Below are positions 9,771-19,300 of a stretch of 64,000 nucleotides of DNA, one piece after another. The stretch is from G965267425 sp965267425 (lineage in GTDB: Bacteria > Bacteroidota > Bacteroidia > Flavobacteriales_E > Vicingaceae). Under the pieces are notes generated by a model. It was given only the letters and a program-made list of their open reading frames with translations. It was not told where the DNA came from and made no database searches. The stretch lies in NCBI GenBank assembly GCA_965267425.1, contig OZ253959.1:2604001-2668000 (forward strand), written 5' to 3'. Every line of letters starts with the position of its first letter. Position 1 is the stretch's first letter. The position numbers and the translations under genes are program-made.

Positions 9771-10526
9771 TTATCGATTGACGATAATTTTGTGTGTTGA
9801 TAGGTTTTGGTTATCAACCATTAACGAATAGAAATAAACTCCTCTATTCAAACCGTCAGTAGCAATAACAATTCTATCTTTTTGACGAATCAATGGAACC
9901 GTTTTAACCTCTTCACCTAACATATTGAAAAGAACGATTTCAGCATTATTTGAAGGTACGCTAAATTCGTAGTCAAAGTTGATTTGAGAAGTTGCTGGAT
10001 TAGGATAAGCAGTGATTCCATGCTCTATATTCAACTCATTCTCACCAACTGTCACCATATCAAAGCATATAATTACATCTGCGCTATCACCAAAATTGTT
10101 CCAATCATAGAAAACATATCTAAAGCAAGATTCGCCTAGTTTATTCTCTGGTCTGTAGTATGCACTAAATAGAGTCGATGAATCTCCACCATTAACGGTA
10201 ACCCACTCCATATCGGCTTTGTTTGGCTCCCAAAAAGGAACAGTGTCTACCATAGTAGCTTCATAACAGTTAAACCAGCAGAAATATTCAAAAACACCAG
10301 AAACAAAATTTTCACGATATCTCTTGATGCCAATATCAAGATCAGTTCCAGAAGTATTTACTACCTTAATATCTTTATAGATGATTTCAGGATTAGCAGC
10401 ATCACCAAAAACTGAGATTGTTTCACCTGTTTTATCTACTCCGGTTGCCTTATCAACAATTTTCAAGGATTGAGCTGATACACCGAAAGCAAAGACTGTC
10501 AACACGAAAAAAGTAAAGTTCCGCAT
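9771..10526 (-). CDS. Secreted protein with T9SS type A sorting domain
   Basis: 251 residues. A signal peptide (MRNFTFFVLTVFAFGVSAQS) is followed by an unidentified beta-rich body with several Cys (VFEYFCWFNCYEAT, ESCFRYVFYD, VIICFD). The last ~75 residues are a T9SS sorting domain: it opens with TAYPNPATSQINF, contains IVLFNMLGEEVKTV, and ends with GLNRGVYFYSLMV and STHKIIVNR. Known T9SS biology predicts export through the SprA translocon and attachment to or release from the surface. The role of the body is unknown; the region before the sorting domain resembles a small beta-sandwich. Monocistronic, with a -7 promoter element 23 bp upstream and a terminator downstream. Confidence 0.88.
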   Translation of the reverse strand: MRNFTFFVLTVFAFGVSAQSLKIVDKATGVDKTGETISVFGDAANPEIIYKDIKVVNTSGTDLDIGIKRYRENFVSGVFEYFCWFNCYEATMVDTVPFWEPNKADMEWVTVNGGDSSTLFSAYYRPENKLGESCFRYVFYDWNNFGDSADVIICFDMVTVGENELNIEHGITAYPNPATSQINFDYEFSVPSNNAEIVLFNMLGEEVKTVPLIRQKDRIVIATDGLNRGVYFYSLMVDNQNLSTHKIIVNR

Positions 10527-10548
10527 ATTCTTAGTATTAAATTTTGTA

Positions 10549-10556
10549 CAAAACTA
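10549..10556 (-). promoter_or_regulatory. Bacteroidota -7 element for the T9SS cargo gene
   Basis: On the minus strand the sequence is TAGTTTTG, an exact match to TAnnTTTG, 23 bp before the ATG at 10526. No clear TTG lies 19-20 bp further upstream, so only half of the promoter is supported. Confidence 0.55.
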
Positions 10557-10655
10557 ACCTTAAATTTACTAATAACCTAGTATAAATGCAACCCTTTATT
10601 CAATAGGATTTCAATAAAGGAGGTCAAACTAAATAATGCGTATCTTTCTATTTTC

Positions 10656-10663
10656 TATCTTTG
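10656..10663 (+). promoter_or_regulatory. Bacteroidota -7 element for the TlpA/DUF6029/Omp28 cluster
   Basis: TATCTTTG matches TAnnTTTG exactly and lies 21 bp before the ATG at 10685. I see no good TTG at the -33 position. It would start transcription a little upstream of the first gene of the rightward cluster. Confidence 0.5.
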
Positions 10664-10684
10664 ACGGCCTCAAATAATGGATGT

Positions 10685-11197
10685 ATGAAAGCTAAAATCT
10701 TTTTTTCGGCTATGTTTTTAATGGGTTTTGCTCTGATTTCTAAGGGACAGGGAGCAACCGTTCCAGCCGTAACGATTAAAACACTCGATCAAAAACAATT
10801 CAATACTGCAAACATCGAAAATGACGGAAAGCCCGTGATTATTAACTTCTGGGCCACATGGTGCAGTCCTTGTAAACGAGAATTAAACAATATTTACGAA
10901 GTTTATGAAGATTGGCAAGATGAGACTGGCGTGAAGTTAATTGCCGTTTCGATTGATGATGCTAGAAATATGAATAAGGTAGCACCTTATGTAAATGGAA
11001 AAGACTGGGAATATGAAGTATTATTAGATCCCAATGGTGATTTTAAACGTGCCATGAATGTCAACACTATTCCCCACACATTTCTCATGAATGGTGACGG
11101 AAAAATTGTTTGGCAACACAATTCCTACTCTGAAGGAGACGAGGATGAGTTGTATGATTTGGTTAAAAGATTGGCAAACGGAGAAAGCGTCAATTAA
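10685..11197 (+). CDS. TlpA/ResA-like exported thioredoxin
   Basis: Periplasmic thiol-disulfide oxidoreductase of the TlpA family. ATG 10685 gives a signal peptide (MKAKIFFSAMFLMGFALISK); the in-frame TTG at 10661 lies inside the likely promoter. The thioredoxin fold carries the active site WATWCSPCK and the cis-proline loop NTIPHTF. The WCxPC form and the export signal point to reduction of disulfides in envelope proteins; the substrate is not visible. It starts a close-set rightward cluster with a DUF6029 barrel (34 bp gap), an Omp28 lipoprotein with its own CPNC motif, and a barrel protein, so it may serve one of these. Confidence 0.9.
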   Translation: MKAKIFFSAMFLMGFALISKGQGATVPAVTIKTLDQKQFNTANIENDGKPVIINFWATWCSPCKRELNNIYEVYEDWQDETGVKLIAVSIDDARNMNKVAPYVNGKDWEYEVLLDPNGDFKRAMNVNTIPHTFLMNGDGKIVWQHNSYSEGDEDELYDLVKRLANGESVN

Positions 11198-11231
11198 CAA
11201 TTGATGAATCGTATTTCAGTAGGATAGTATC

Positions 11232-12917
11232 ATGCAAAAAACACAATATATAACCGCCCAAGTGGCGGTTTTGGTATTTCTTGTCGTTGGTTCAACCAAA
11301 CTACAGGCACAGGTTGACAAATTTCTTCAACAAGGTGAAGTTCACGGAAATTTCCAGGCAGAAGCTCAGTATTATAATGAAGACACAATCATTGGGGCAG
11401 CTGACGTTCCAGAACAGACCTTAATGAATGGTTTTCTAAACTTAAACTACACTGTCGGAGGATTTTCCGCAGGACTGCGTTATGAAAGTTACCAAAATGC
11501 ATTGTTAGGATTTCCAACGGGTTATCGTGGGAATGGTATTCCTTATCGTTATGCAAGTTACACGGATGATAAAATGACCATTACCGTTGGTAATTTTTAT
11601 GAACAATTTGGTAGTGGAATGATTTTGAGGGCGTATGAAGAGCGAGGCTTGGGTTACGATAATGCCATCGATGGAATTCGAGTGAAATACAATATTGGTA
11701 AAGGGATTTATTTGAAAGGACTAATCGGACAACAACGATTGTTCTTTGAATTGGCAGAAGGAATTGTGAGAGGAATCGATGGTGAGTTTATTATCAATGA
11801 CATTGTTCCTGAACTCGAAAATTCCAAAACCCGCGTCACATTGGGAGCAAGTTTTGTGAGTAAATATCAGCCTGATCAAAACTCTCAACTTGTTCTTCCA
11901 GAGAATGTTGGTACCGGAGGAGGTAGATTGTCCTTAACTCGTGGTAAGGTGACACTTTCCGGAGAATACGTTTATAAAATTAATGACCCTTCATTTGACA
12001 ATTCTTACATCTATAAAGGTGGCGAGGCATTATTGGTTGAAGCTGCTTATTCTCAAAAGGGATTTGGCTTGCTATTATCTGCTAAAACAGTGGATAACAT
12101 GAGTTTCCGTTCTGACAGAGATGAAGCCTTAACCAATGTATTGATCAATTATCTACCTGCTTTGACAAGACAACATACATATAACCTGCTGGCTACCCTC
12201 TACCCATATGCAACTCAACCGAATGGTGAAGTTGCGTTTCAAGGTGATCTAACCTATAAGTTCAAAAAGAAGACGTTGTTAGGTGGAAAGTATGGAACAT
12301 TTGTGAGCGTAAATGCTTCCATGGTTAACAATATTGACACCACGCAAATTTCCAATCCTACCGATGTTGATTTAGAAAATGATCCAGACAGACAGGGGTA
12401 TAAAACCAATTTCTTTGCTTTAGGAGAAGAGGTATATTGGAGAGAGTTGAATATCGAAGTCACCAAAAAATTCAGTAAAAAGTTAAAAGGTATTTTCAAT
12501 TACTCCAACTTGGTTTACAACCAGGACATTATTGAAGGAAAACCAGGCAACCCAATTGTATATGCAGATGTAGCAGTTGCCGACATTACATATAAGTTTA
12601 ATTCTAAAAATTCGTTGCGTACTGAAATTCAGGGATTGTGGACGGATCAGGACAAAGGTGATTGGGCAACTTTGTTGCTTGAATACAGTTATGCACCTCA
12701 TTGGTTTTTTGCAGTGCTGGATCAATATAACTACGGCAATAAAGACAGTAAAAAACAGTTACATTTTTACAATGTTTCAACTGGATACAACGACAGAGGA
12801 ACACGAATCATGTTGTCATATGGAAGGCAACGTGCCGGAATTTTTTGTGTAGGAGGTGTTTGTCGAGTTGTTCCTGCATCAAATGGTTTGTATCTTTCGG
12901 TAACCAGAACGTTTTAA
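11232..12917 (+). CDS. DUF6029 family outer-membrane protein
   Basis: 561 residues. The signal peptide ends near LQAQVDKF. The body shows alternating aromatic and polar residues typical of an outer-membrane beta barrel (FLNLNYTVGGFSAGLRYESY, YEQFGSGMILRAYEERGLGY), and the protein ends in a terminal Phe (LYLSVTRTF), a usual signal for barrel insertion. The N-terminal part GNFQAEAQYYNEDTIIGA and the overall pattern fit the Bacteroidota family DUF6029, which has no proven function. It lies between a TlpA thioredoxin and an Omp28 lipoprotein, an arrangement I recall from other Bacteroidota. The membership call is from memory, not a search. Confidence 0.82.
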   Translation: MQKTQYITAQVAVLVFLVVGSTKLQAQVDKFLQQGEVHGNFQAEAQYYNEDTIIGAADVPEQTLMNGFLNLNYTVGGFSAGLRYESYQNALLGFPTGYRGNGIPYRYASYTDDKMTITVGNFYEQFGSGMILRAYEERGLGYDNAIDGIRVKYNIGKGIYLKGLIGQQRLFFELAEGIVRGIDGEFIINDIVPELENSKTRVTLGASFVSKYQPDQNSQLVLPENVGTGGGRLSLTRGKVTLSGEYVYKINDPSFDNSYIYKGGEALLVEAAYSQKGFGLLLSAKTVDNMSFRSDRDEALTNVLINYLPALTRQHTYNLLATLYPYATQPNGEVAFQGDLTYKFKKKTLLGGKYGTFVSVNASMVNNIDTTQISNPTDVDLENDPDRQGYKTNFFALGEEVYWRELNIEVTKKFSKKLKGIFNYSNLVYNQDIIEGKPGNPIVYADVAVADITYKFNSKNSLRTEIQGLWTDQDKGDWATLLLEYSYAPHWFFAVLDQYNYGNKDSKKQLHFYNVSTGYNDRGTRIMLSYGRQRAGIFCVGGVCRVVPASNGLYLSVTRTF

Positions 12918-12928
12918 ATCGCAATAAT

Positions 12929-13822
12929 ATGAAACGTATATTTCAAATAGTTTTGATTGTAACGGTAAGTGTTTTAGGTCTTCCGTTTAATTCCTGCGAT
13001 AAAGTTGACAACCCTTATCCTATTATTGACGTTATTGACACTAGTATTGTCTGGGATGATTCTGTGGAAGCAACACCCAATAATGGTGTTCGTTTCATAT
13101 TAATGGAAGAATTTACGGGGTTTCGTTGCCCAAATTGTCCTGCAGGTGCAGACATTATTGAAGAATTAATATCGGATTATGGTAATCGATTTGTCGCGGT
13201 TGCAATTCATGCCCAAGATGAATTTGCCAAACCCATTGCAGAAAGTGGTCCGTATTCCAGTGATTATAGAACGGAAGATGGCAATACGTATAACGAATCT
13301 TTTCAGATTGCCGCGTTGCCTGCAGGAATGGTAAATCGTATTCAACGAAGTCCTGGAAATTATTCCATGGGAAGAAATCTCTGGCGAAATTTTACGGAGG
13401 ATGTTATTGCCGATCCTGGCTTAACCTTGGGAGATATAGCTATTAAAAACTTTTATGATGATTCTTCCAGAACTATGGAAACTAGAGTATCGTTTACTTG
13501 GTTGGAAGATAATGTAAACAGTGATTACAACCTGCAGTTGTATCTGGTTGAAAACAACATCATTGATTGGCAAATTGACAATAGAAAAGATCCTTCAGAT
13601 GTTGAAAATTATGTGCACAAACATCTATTTAGAGGTGCTTTAAATACCACTTGGGGAAATGAATTGACGTTTGAAGGAGTTGGTACAACCGTTGAACTTG
13701 ATCCAATTCAAAAAACGATTCCAGATGGATGGAAAACAGAAGATCTGGTTGTTGTTGCTTTTGTCTACGATAGTGACACATATGAAGTGAAGCAAGCTAA
13801 TGAAGCACACATCACTCCTTAA
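12929..13822 (+). CDS. Omp28-related lipoprotein with thioredoxin-like CPNC motif
   Basis: 297 residues from ATG 12929; the longer reading frame would begin inside the preceding gene. A lipoprotein signal ends FNSC, so the protein is probably anchored in the envelope. The segment LMEEFTGFRCPNCPAGADII is the Omp28 (DUF5689-adjacent thioredoxin-like) signature, with a CxxC that could be redox active. AALPAGMVNR supplies the cis-Pro position expected of a thioredoxin fold. It lies 11 bp after the DUF6029 gene and 16 bp before a barrel gene, so the four genes are probably co-transcribed. No substrate can be named. Confidence 0.83.
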   Translation: MKRIFQIVLIVTVSVLGLPFNSCDKVDNPYPIIDVIDTSIVWDDSVEATPNNGVRFILMEEFTGFRCPNCPAGADIIEELISDYGNRFVAVAIHAQDEFAKPIAESGPYSSDYRTEDGNTYNESFQIAALPAGMVNRIQRSPGNYSMGRNLWRNFTEDVIADPGLTLGDIAIKNFYDDSSRTMETRVSFTWLEDNVNSDYNLQLYLVENNIIDWQIDNRKDPSDVENYVHKHLFRGALNTTWGNELTFEGVGTTVELDPIQKTIPDGWKTEDLVVVAFVYDSDTYEVKQANEAHITP

Positions 13823-13838
13823 TTTTATTGAACATTGT

Positions 13839-14489
13839 ATGAAAAAACTCCTGATCATAACATGTATATTATGTACAACCATTTCTTATGGTCAGACGTT
13901 TAAGACAGGTGTACTTGGCGGTCTTGCGGTGAGTCAGTTAGATGGAGACCAGTTGGGAGGATTTAATAAAATAGGGCTCAATTTTGGTGGGTACACCTAT
14001 GTGGAAGCTTCGGATCGATGGAATATCCAATTTGAAATTCAATACATTCAAAAAGGAAGTCGCAGTACAATTGATATAGCTGCAGGTCAAACAGATAATA
14101 TCCTTTTCAGACTAGATTATGTTGAAATTCCTTTGTTGGCAAGATATAAATTAGGGCCTTGGATAGTTGAAGGAGGATTGACTTACGGCCAAATGGTCAA
14201 CTTTTATGCTTTGTATGCCACTGACTCTGGAAGAGAAACCGAGCGGAATGACTTAGACGAATTTAATGCAGATTACGACAATAAAATGAACGATTGGGAA
14301 TTTGGAGGTCTTATTGGTTTGGGATATCAAATGCGAGACAATCTTTCTTTTAATGTGCGATTTCAGAGTTCAATCATACCCATCAAAAAATTCGAGTCCG
14401 GTGCCATTGATCCCAATATATGGACATTTGATTTAGGTATCATGAACCGTGTAGTGGCCATGACGTTCCGCTTCGATTTCAACACCTAA
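13839..14489 (+). CDS. PorT-like outer-membrane beta-barrel protein
   Basis: 216 residues from ATG 13839, which gives a signal peptide (MKKLLIITCILCTTISYGQT). The frame extends upstream into the Omp28 gene, but that start lacks an export signal. FKTGVLGGLAVSQLDGDQLG and LDYVEIPLLARYKLG match the Bacteroidota outer-membrane barrel family (PorT/OmpW-like, Pfam outer-membrane beta-barrel 2). The C-terminus VAMTFRFDFNT has the alternating pattern of a last strand. It ends the tlpA-DUF6029-Omp28 cluster. No specific function can be given. Confidence 0.8.
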   Translation: MKKLLIITCILCTTISYGQTFKTGVLGGLAVSQLDGDQLGGFNKIGLNFGGYTYVEASDRWNIQFEIQYIQKGSRSTIDIAAGQTDNILFRLDYVEIPLLARYKLGPWIVEGGLTYGQMVNFYALYATDSGRETERNDLDEFNADYDNKMNDWEFGGLIGLGYQMRDNLSFNVRFQSSIIPIKKFESGAIDPNIWTFDLGIMNRVVAMTFRFDFNT

Positions 14490-14507
14490 TTTTGCTTGAA
14501 ATACCTA

Positions 14508-14538
14508 TTGCTATTCATTGATAACAGACCTATCTTTA
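14508..14538 (+). promoter_or_regulatory. Promoter for recQ
   Basis: TTG (14508-14510), a 20-bp spacer, then TATCTTTA (14531-14538), one mismatch from TAnnTTTG. Only 7 bp separate the -7 element from the recQ ATG, so the transcript would be nearly leaderless. Confidence 0.55.
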
Positions 14539-14545
14539 TCTGTTC

Positions 14546-16459
14546 ATGTCTGTTTCAAAAGCAAGGTCTATACTCTTAAAATATTGGGGATTCAATGATT
14601 TTCGTCCAATGCAGGAAGATGTTATTCATTCCGTTATTAACGGCAATGACACATTGGCTTTGTTACCTACAGGAGGAGGTAAATCCATTTGTTTTCAAGT
14701 GCCGACCATGGTCCAAGAAGGAATATGTATCGTGGTTTCTCCGCTCATTGCCCTAATGCAAGATCAGGTAGAGAATCTCAAACAAAAGGGCATCAAAGCC
14801 ATTTGCATTTTTTCCGGTATGTCCGCCAGGGAAATTGATATTGCACTGGACAATGCTGTTTATGGCGATTGTAAATTCTTATACGTTTCTCCTGAACGAT
14901 TGTCCACTGAATTGTTCAAGGCCAGAGTTGTTAAAATGAAGGTAAATCTGATTGCCATTGATGAATCTCATTGCATTTCACAGTGGGGTTATGATTTCAG
15001 ACCTTCTTATTTAAACATTGTGGAACTTCGGGAGCTTCTTCCTGAAATACCGGTTCTGGCATTAACGGCTACAGCTACACCTAAAGTAGTCGAAGACATT
15101 CAATCTAAACTACATTTCAAGCAAAAACATGTTCTTCAAAAAAGTTTTGAGCGAAATAACCTGGCCTATCTCGTGCGTTATGACGAAAACAAATTCGATC
15201 GATTATTGAAGATCATAAACAATGTGAAAGGAACCGGAATTGTTTATGTCAGAAACAGGAAAAAGACGGTTGAAATTGCCAGATTCCTGACTACTCAGGG
15301 CATTTCAGCGAGTCATTACCATGCAGGTATGTCACATGTGGACAGAGAAAGTGCTCAGGGACTCTGGAAAAATGGAACTTCAAGAGTCATAGTAGCTACC
15401 AATGCATTTGGGATGGGAATAGACAAGCCAGATGTGCGATTTGTCATTCACATGGAACCTCCTGATACGTTAGAGGCCTATTTTCAAGAGGCAGGAAGAG
15501 CAGGAAGAGATGAACAATCAGCTTTTGCCATTTTAATGTATGAGAATGCGGATCTCTTAGAAAAAGAAAAAAACATAGAAAGTCAATTTCCACCTTCCAA
15601 AGAAATCAAAAGAATATACAATGCATTGGGTAACTATTACAAAATTCCCGTGGGAGGTGGCGAAGCTAGAAGTTTTCCTTTTGACATGTCAACGTTTTGT
15701 TCAAACTTTAATTTACAGCCCTTATCCGTTTTGAATTCCATTAAACTGATGGAAAGAGAAGGGTGGTTATCGTTTAACGAGGGGTTTCATCAACCATCAC
15801 GTGTAACTGTAAATTTAGAAGGACATGAACTTTACGATTTTCAAGTAAGAAATCCTTCATACGACATTTTCATTAAAACTATTCTTCGCTCCTACTCCGG
15901 TCTATTTGACAATTTCGTATCCATTCGTGAGCACGTAATTGCGCAGAAAATGAAAATTTCAATGCAAGAAGTCAAGTCCAAATTGAAAGCTTTGAATAAA
16001 ATGTCTGTTGTTAGTTACGAAGAACAATCTGATGCTCCAAGAATTACTTTTATAATGGCAAGACTTGCCAATGATCGATTGTTTCTTTCGCCTGAACATT
16101 ATGCACACAGAAAGAAAGAGGCATTGGAAAAATGGAAAGCAGTCAGACATTACATCGAATCCGATGAAACCTGTAGAAGTATTCTATTGTTGGATTATTT
16201 TGGAGAACACAAGGAACAGCGCTGTGGAATCTGTGATGTTTGTCGAGAAACAAACAAAATGGATATTAGCGAATTTGAGTTTGAAAAAATGAGTTCGGCA
16301 ATCTTAAATGTTGCCGATCATAAAACAATATCCATATTGGATTTGGGTTCGAATTTTGAAGAGTTTAACGAAAATAAACTGATGAAAGTGTGTCGGTATT
16401 TAATCGATCAAGATAAAATATCACTAGAGGGAGACGTGTTGAAAGTAAAAAAGAAATAG
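14546..16459 (+). CDS. recQ: ATP-dependent DNA helicase RecQ
   Basis: 3'-5' helicase for recombination and fork repair. 637 residues. The helicase core has motif 0 (YWGFNDFRPMQEDVI), Walker A (LLPTGGGKSICFQ), motif II (IDESHCISQWGYDFRP), ALTATATPKV and motif VI (YFQEAGRAGRD). The RQC domain holds the zinc cysteines (CRSILLLDYFGE and RCGICDVC). The C-terminal ~60 residues are short and I do not recognise a full HRDC domain, so this is the shorter form common in Bacteroidota. It converges with recJ (22 bp between stops); both act in RecF-type repair, so the pairing is functionally apt. Confidence 0.97.
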   Translation: MSVSKARSILLKYWGFNDFRPMQEDVIHSVINGNDTLALLPTGGGKSICFQVPTMVQEGICIVVSPLIALMQDQVENLKQKGIKAICIFSGMSAREIDIALDNAVYGDCKFLYVSPERLSTELFKARVVKMKVNLIAIDESHCISQWGYDFRPSYLNIVELRELLPEIPVLALTATATPKVVEDIQSKLHFKQKHVLQKSFERNNLAYLVRYDENKFDRLLKIINNVKGTGIVYVRNRKKTVEIARFLTTQGISASHYHAGMSHVDRESAQGLWKNGTSRVIVATNAFGMGIDKPDVRFVIHMEPPDTLEAYFQEAGRAGRDEQSAFAILMYENADLLEKEKNIESQFPPSKEIKRIYNALGNYYKIPVGGGEARSFPFDMSTFCSNFNLQPLSVLNSIKLMEREGWLSFNEGFHQPSRVTVNLEGHELYDFQVRNPSYDIFIKTILRSYSGLFDNFVSIREHVIAQKMKISMQEVKSKLKALNKMSVVSYEEQSDAPRITFIMARLANDRLFLSPEHYAHRKKEALEKWKAVRHYIESDETCRSILLLDYFGEHKEQRCGICDVCRETNKMDISEFEFEKMSSAILNVADHKTISILDLGSNFEEFNENKLMKVCRYLIDQDKISLEGDVLKVKKK

Positions 16460-16481
16460 TCAAAACTACTTTTTAAGGATT

Positions 16482-18185
16482 TCATACAACTAGGTCTTTG
16501 ACCACCAGTTGCAACTCACTTCTTCCGTTCCAAAAGTTCTCATCAATGTGATACGCTAATGATAGTTCAACACCTTCATCAAGTTTGTCAAAGTGTTCCG
16601 CTAAACCAAATCCAATGGCCGATAATTTAACATTGGGTTGTTGAGGGTCAAAGACTTTCAGTTTAAGATGATGATCTCCAACAATTCTAAATTCCTGCCC
16701 CAATAAACCGTCGGTTTTGAAAATTGGATTTTGATTTCCGGGACCAAAAGGACCCAGTTGCTTAACTACATTGTACAAATTTTTGTTGATGGCTGTCAAG
16801 GGTAAATAAGCATCAACAACTATTTCAGCTACCTCTGATTGAACAGTCAAACTGTTTTTTACCACTTCTTCAAATTTTTGCTTGAATCCAGCCAAGTTCT
16901 CTTCTTTGAGTGTAACGCCTGCTGCATATTTATGCCCTCCATATTGTTCCAGGAAATCTTCACATTGAGTAAGTGCTTTGTAAACATCATATCCTTGAAC
17001 TGATCGAACCGAACCTGTTAACAACCCATTGGATCGCGTTAAGACAATGGTGGGTTTGTAGTATTTTTCAATTAATCTGGAGGCCACAATACCTATTACC
17101 CCTTTGTGCCAATGTGGTTGATAAATAACCGTGGTTTTACAGGAATCGTTGTTTTCATTTTTCAGCATTTCAAGAGCTTCATCGGTGATATCGGCGTCTA
17201 ATTCTCTGCGTTGAAGATTGAGATTTTGAATGTGTTTTGCTTTGTTTTTGGCTTTCGACAAATCTGAAGAAACCAACATATCCACGGCAGAACGTCCTGA
17301 TTCCAAACGTCCGGCAGCATTGATTCGAGGGGCTAGTCTGAACACCAAATCATTGATATTCAATTTTCTTTTTAATTCCGATACGTCTATTAATGCTTGT
17401 AATCCTGGTCTGGGTTGCTCATTGATTTGACGCATTCCAAAATATGCAAGTAATCGGTTTTCGCCGGTAATAGGCACAATGTCTGCAGCAATACTGGTAG
17501 TAACCAAATCAAGAAACGAATTGAGTTTTTTTCTGTCTCTTTTGTTTGAAAGTTCGATGGCTTCCATCAGCTTAAAGCCTACTCCGCAACCTGATAACTC
17601 TTTATATGGATATTTACAGTCTGATCTTTTTGGATCTAGAACGGCATTGGCCGGAGGCAATTTTTCCCCTGGTTCATGGTGATCGCAAACAACGAATTCT
17701 ATTCCCTGATCAACCGCATATTGAATCGTATTCATTGCTTTAATTCCACAATCCAAACTGATAATCAATTGAACTCCATTTTCATGGGCGTACTCCATAC
17801 CTTGTTGTGAAATGCCATATCCCTCCGAATATCTATCCGGAATATAATATTCAATTTGATCACTAAATTGAACTAGATAAGCATATAACATGGCCACAGA
17901 TGTTGTTCCATCCACATCATAATCTCCGTACAATAAAATTTTAGAACCTTGTTCAATAGCTCGATTGACAAGAGATACAGCTACATCCATATCCTTCATC
18001 AACATGGGATCATTCAATGACTCAATTTGCGGTCGGAAATAATTTTTGGCTTTTTCGAAAGTATCTATTCCCCTGTTAATAAGGATTGAGGTAATTGAAG
18101 GATGGAGGTTGTTCAATTCACTGGATAGTGAATGAATTTGGTCACTATTAGGAGAAGGCAATTCTACCCATCTAAATTTATTCAT
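16482..18185 (-). CDS. recJ: Single-stranded-DNA exonuclease RecJ
   Basis: 5'-3' single-strand exonuclease of the DHH family. 567 residues, the usual length. DHH motifs: ILLYGDYDVDGTTSVAML, LIISLDCGIKA and VVCDHHEPGE; then the DHHA1 region with ARLESGR-type sequence APRINAAGRLESG and GSVRSVQGYDV, GGHKYAAGVTL. An OB-like C-terminal part follows (GPFGPGNQNPIFKTDGLLGQ). Its ATG overlaps the stop of the upstream DAHP synthase gene by 4 nt, so it is translated from the paaN-rsmI-DAHPS-recJ transcript. Confidence 0.96.
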   Translation of the reverse strand: MNKFRWVELPSPNSDQIHSLSSELNNLHPSITSILINRGIDTFEKAKNYFRPQIESLNDPMLMKDMDVAVSLVNRAIEQGSKILLYGDYDVDGTTSVAMLYAYLVQFSDQIEYYIPDRYSEGYGISQQGMEYAHENGVQLIISLDCGIKAMNTIQYAVDQGIEFVVCDHHEPGEKLPPANAVLDPKRSDCKYPYKELSGCGVGFKLMEAIELSNKRDRKKLNSFLDLVTTSIAADIVPITGENRLLAYFGMRQINEQPRPGLQALIDVSELKRKLNINDLVFRLAPRINAAGRLESGRSAVDMLVSSDLSKAKNKAKHIQNLNLQRRELDADITDEALEMLKNENNDSCKTTVIYQPHWHKGVIGIVASRLIEKYYKPTIVLTRSNGLLTGSVRSVQGYDVYKALTQCEDFLEQYGGHKYAAGVTLKEENLAGFKQKFEEVVKNSLTVQSEVAEIVVDAYLPLTAINKNLYNVVKQLGPFGPGNQNPIFKTDGLLGQEFRIVGDHHLKLKVFDPQQPNVKLSAIGFGLAEHFDKLDEGVELSLAYHIDENFWNGRSELQLVVKDLVV

Positions 18186-19279
18186 TTAGAAACGGTCGTT
18201 TTCTGACTTAGAATTACGGATTGTATTCTGATGGATTCTTCGTGTATTTCATTGAGAATACGTTGAACAAAAGTGGGATTTAAATCAAACTGATTTGCCA
18301 TATCTAATACACGATGACATATTTCTTTCCACCGATCTTCTTGTAAAATCCTTACATCGTTATCCCTTTTATACCCTCCAATTTCTCCGATTACGTTAAA
18401 GCGCTCTACCAAAACACGAATCATACTTTCGTCCAATTCATCAATTCGGCTGCGCAACAATTCCAATTGCGTGTTAAAAACAACATCTTGTGTCTCCCCT
18501 TCCCGAATAACTATTTCGCCAATTAAATCTGATAGGTTTTGAGGCGTAATTTGCTGATCGGCATCACTTTTAGCATTTTTTGGATCAGGGTGCGATTCTA
18601 TCATCCATCCGTCAAAATTCAAATCCATTGCCTTTTGCATGACAGGCAACAAGTATTCTCGATTTCCGGTAATATGGCTGGGATCATTAAACATCGGTAT
18701 ATTGGGATATCGAGATTTTAATTCAATGGGAATTCTCCACATGGGAATGTTACGATAGATATGGGTTTCGTAAGAAGAAAAACCTCGATGTACTGCTCCA
18801 ACTTCAATGTCTCCACATTCCAAAATGCGCTCAATTGCGCCAATCCACAAACTCAAATCCGGATTAATGGGATTTTTAACCAATACCTTTACATCCACTC
18901 CCTTCAAGGCGTTGGCTATTTCCTGAACATAAAAGGGGTTAACCGTTGTTCGGGCGCCAAGCCAAAGAATATCTATTCCCGCCTTCAACGCATCCTCTAC
19001 ATGTTGCGTATTTCCAACTTCTGCTGTGACAGGAACACCGATGTCATTTCCAGCTTCTTTTAACCAATTCAATCCTTCGTTACCAATGCCTGCAAAATTT
19101 CCAGGACGGCTTCTCGGCTTCCAAATTCCTCCTCTTAAGACATCGACACTGCCCGTGTCAGCAAGTTGCTTCGCCGTGGCATGTATTTGATCTTCTGATT
19201 CAACGCTGCAAGGACCTGTAATTTTCAAAGGTCTTTTGCCCGCAACTAAATTGTATAATGAAAATTTATTTTCTTTCAT
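18182..19279 (-). CDS. Bifunctional DAHP synthase / chorismate mutase
   Basis: Makes 3-deoxy-D-arabino-heptulosonate 7-phosphate, the first shikimate step, and converts chorismate to prephenate. ATG 19279 was chosen over an upstream TTG. The N-terminal ~260 residues are the KDO8P/DAHP synthase barrel (KITGPCSVESEDQIHATAKQ, LRGGIWKPRSRPGNFAGIG, PMFNDPSHITGN). The last ~95 residues are an AroQ chorismate mutase (LRSRIDELDESMIRVLVERF, EIGGYKRDNDVRIL). This domain order, with the mutase at the C-terminus, is usual in Bacteroidota. In such fusions the mutase part often mediates feedback by prephenate or chorismate (family knowledge). Close linkage to rsmI (21 bp) and overlap with recJ. Confidence 0.94.
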   Translation of the reverse strand: MKENKFSLYNLVAGKRPLKITGPCSVESEDQIHATAKQLADTGSVDVLRGGIWKPRSRPGNFAGIGNEGLNWLKEAGNDIGVPVTAEVGNTQHVEDALKAGIDILWLGARTTVNPFYVQEIANALKGVDVKVLVKNPINPDLSLWIGAIERILECGDIEVGAVHRGFSSYETHIYRNIPMWRIPIELKSRYPNIPMFNDPSHITGNREYLLPVMQKAMDLNFDGWMIESHPDPKNAKSDADQQITPQNLSDLIGEIVIREGETQDVVFNTQLELLRSRIDELDESMIRVLVERFNVIGEIGGYKRDNDVRILQEDRWKEICHRVLDMANQFDLNPTFVQRILNEIHEESIRIQSVILSQKTTVSK

Positions 19280-19300
19280 ACGCTCAGACAAATGTACCAG

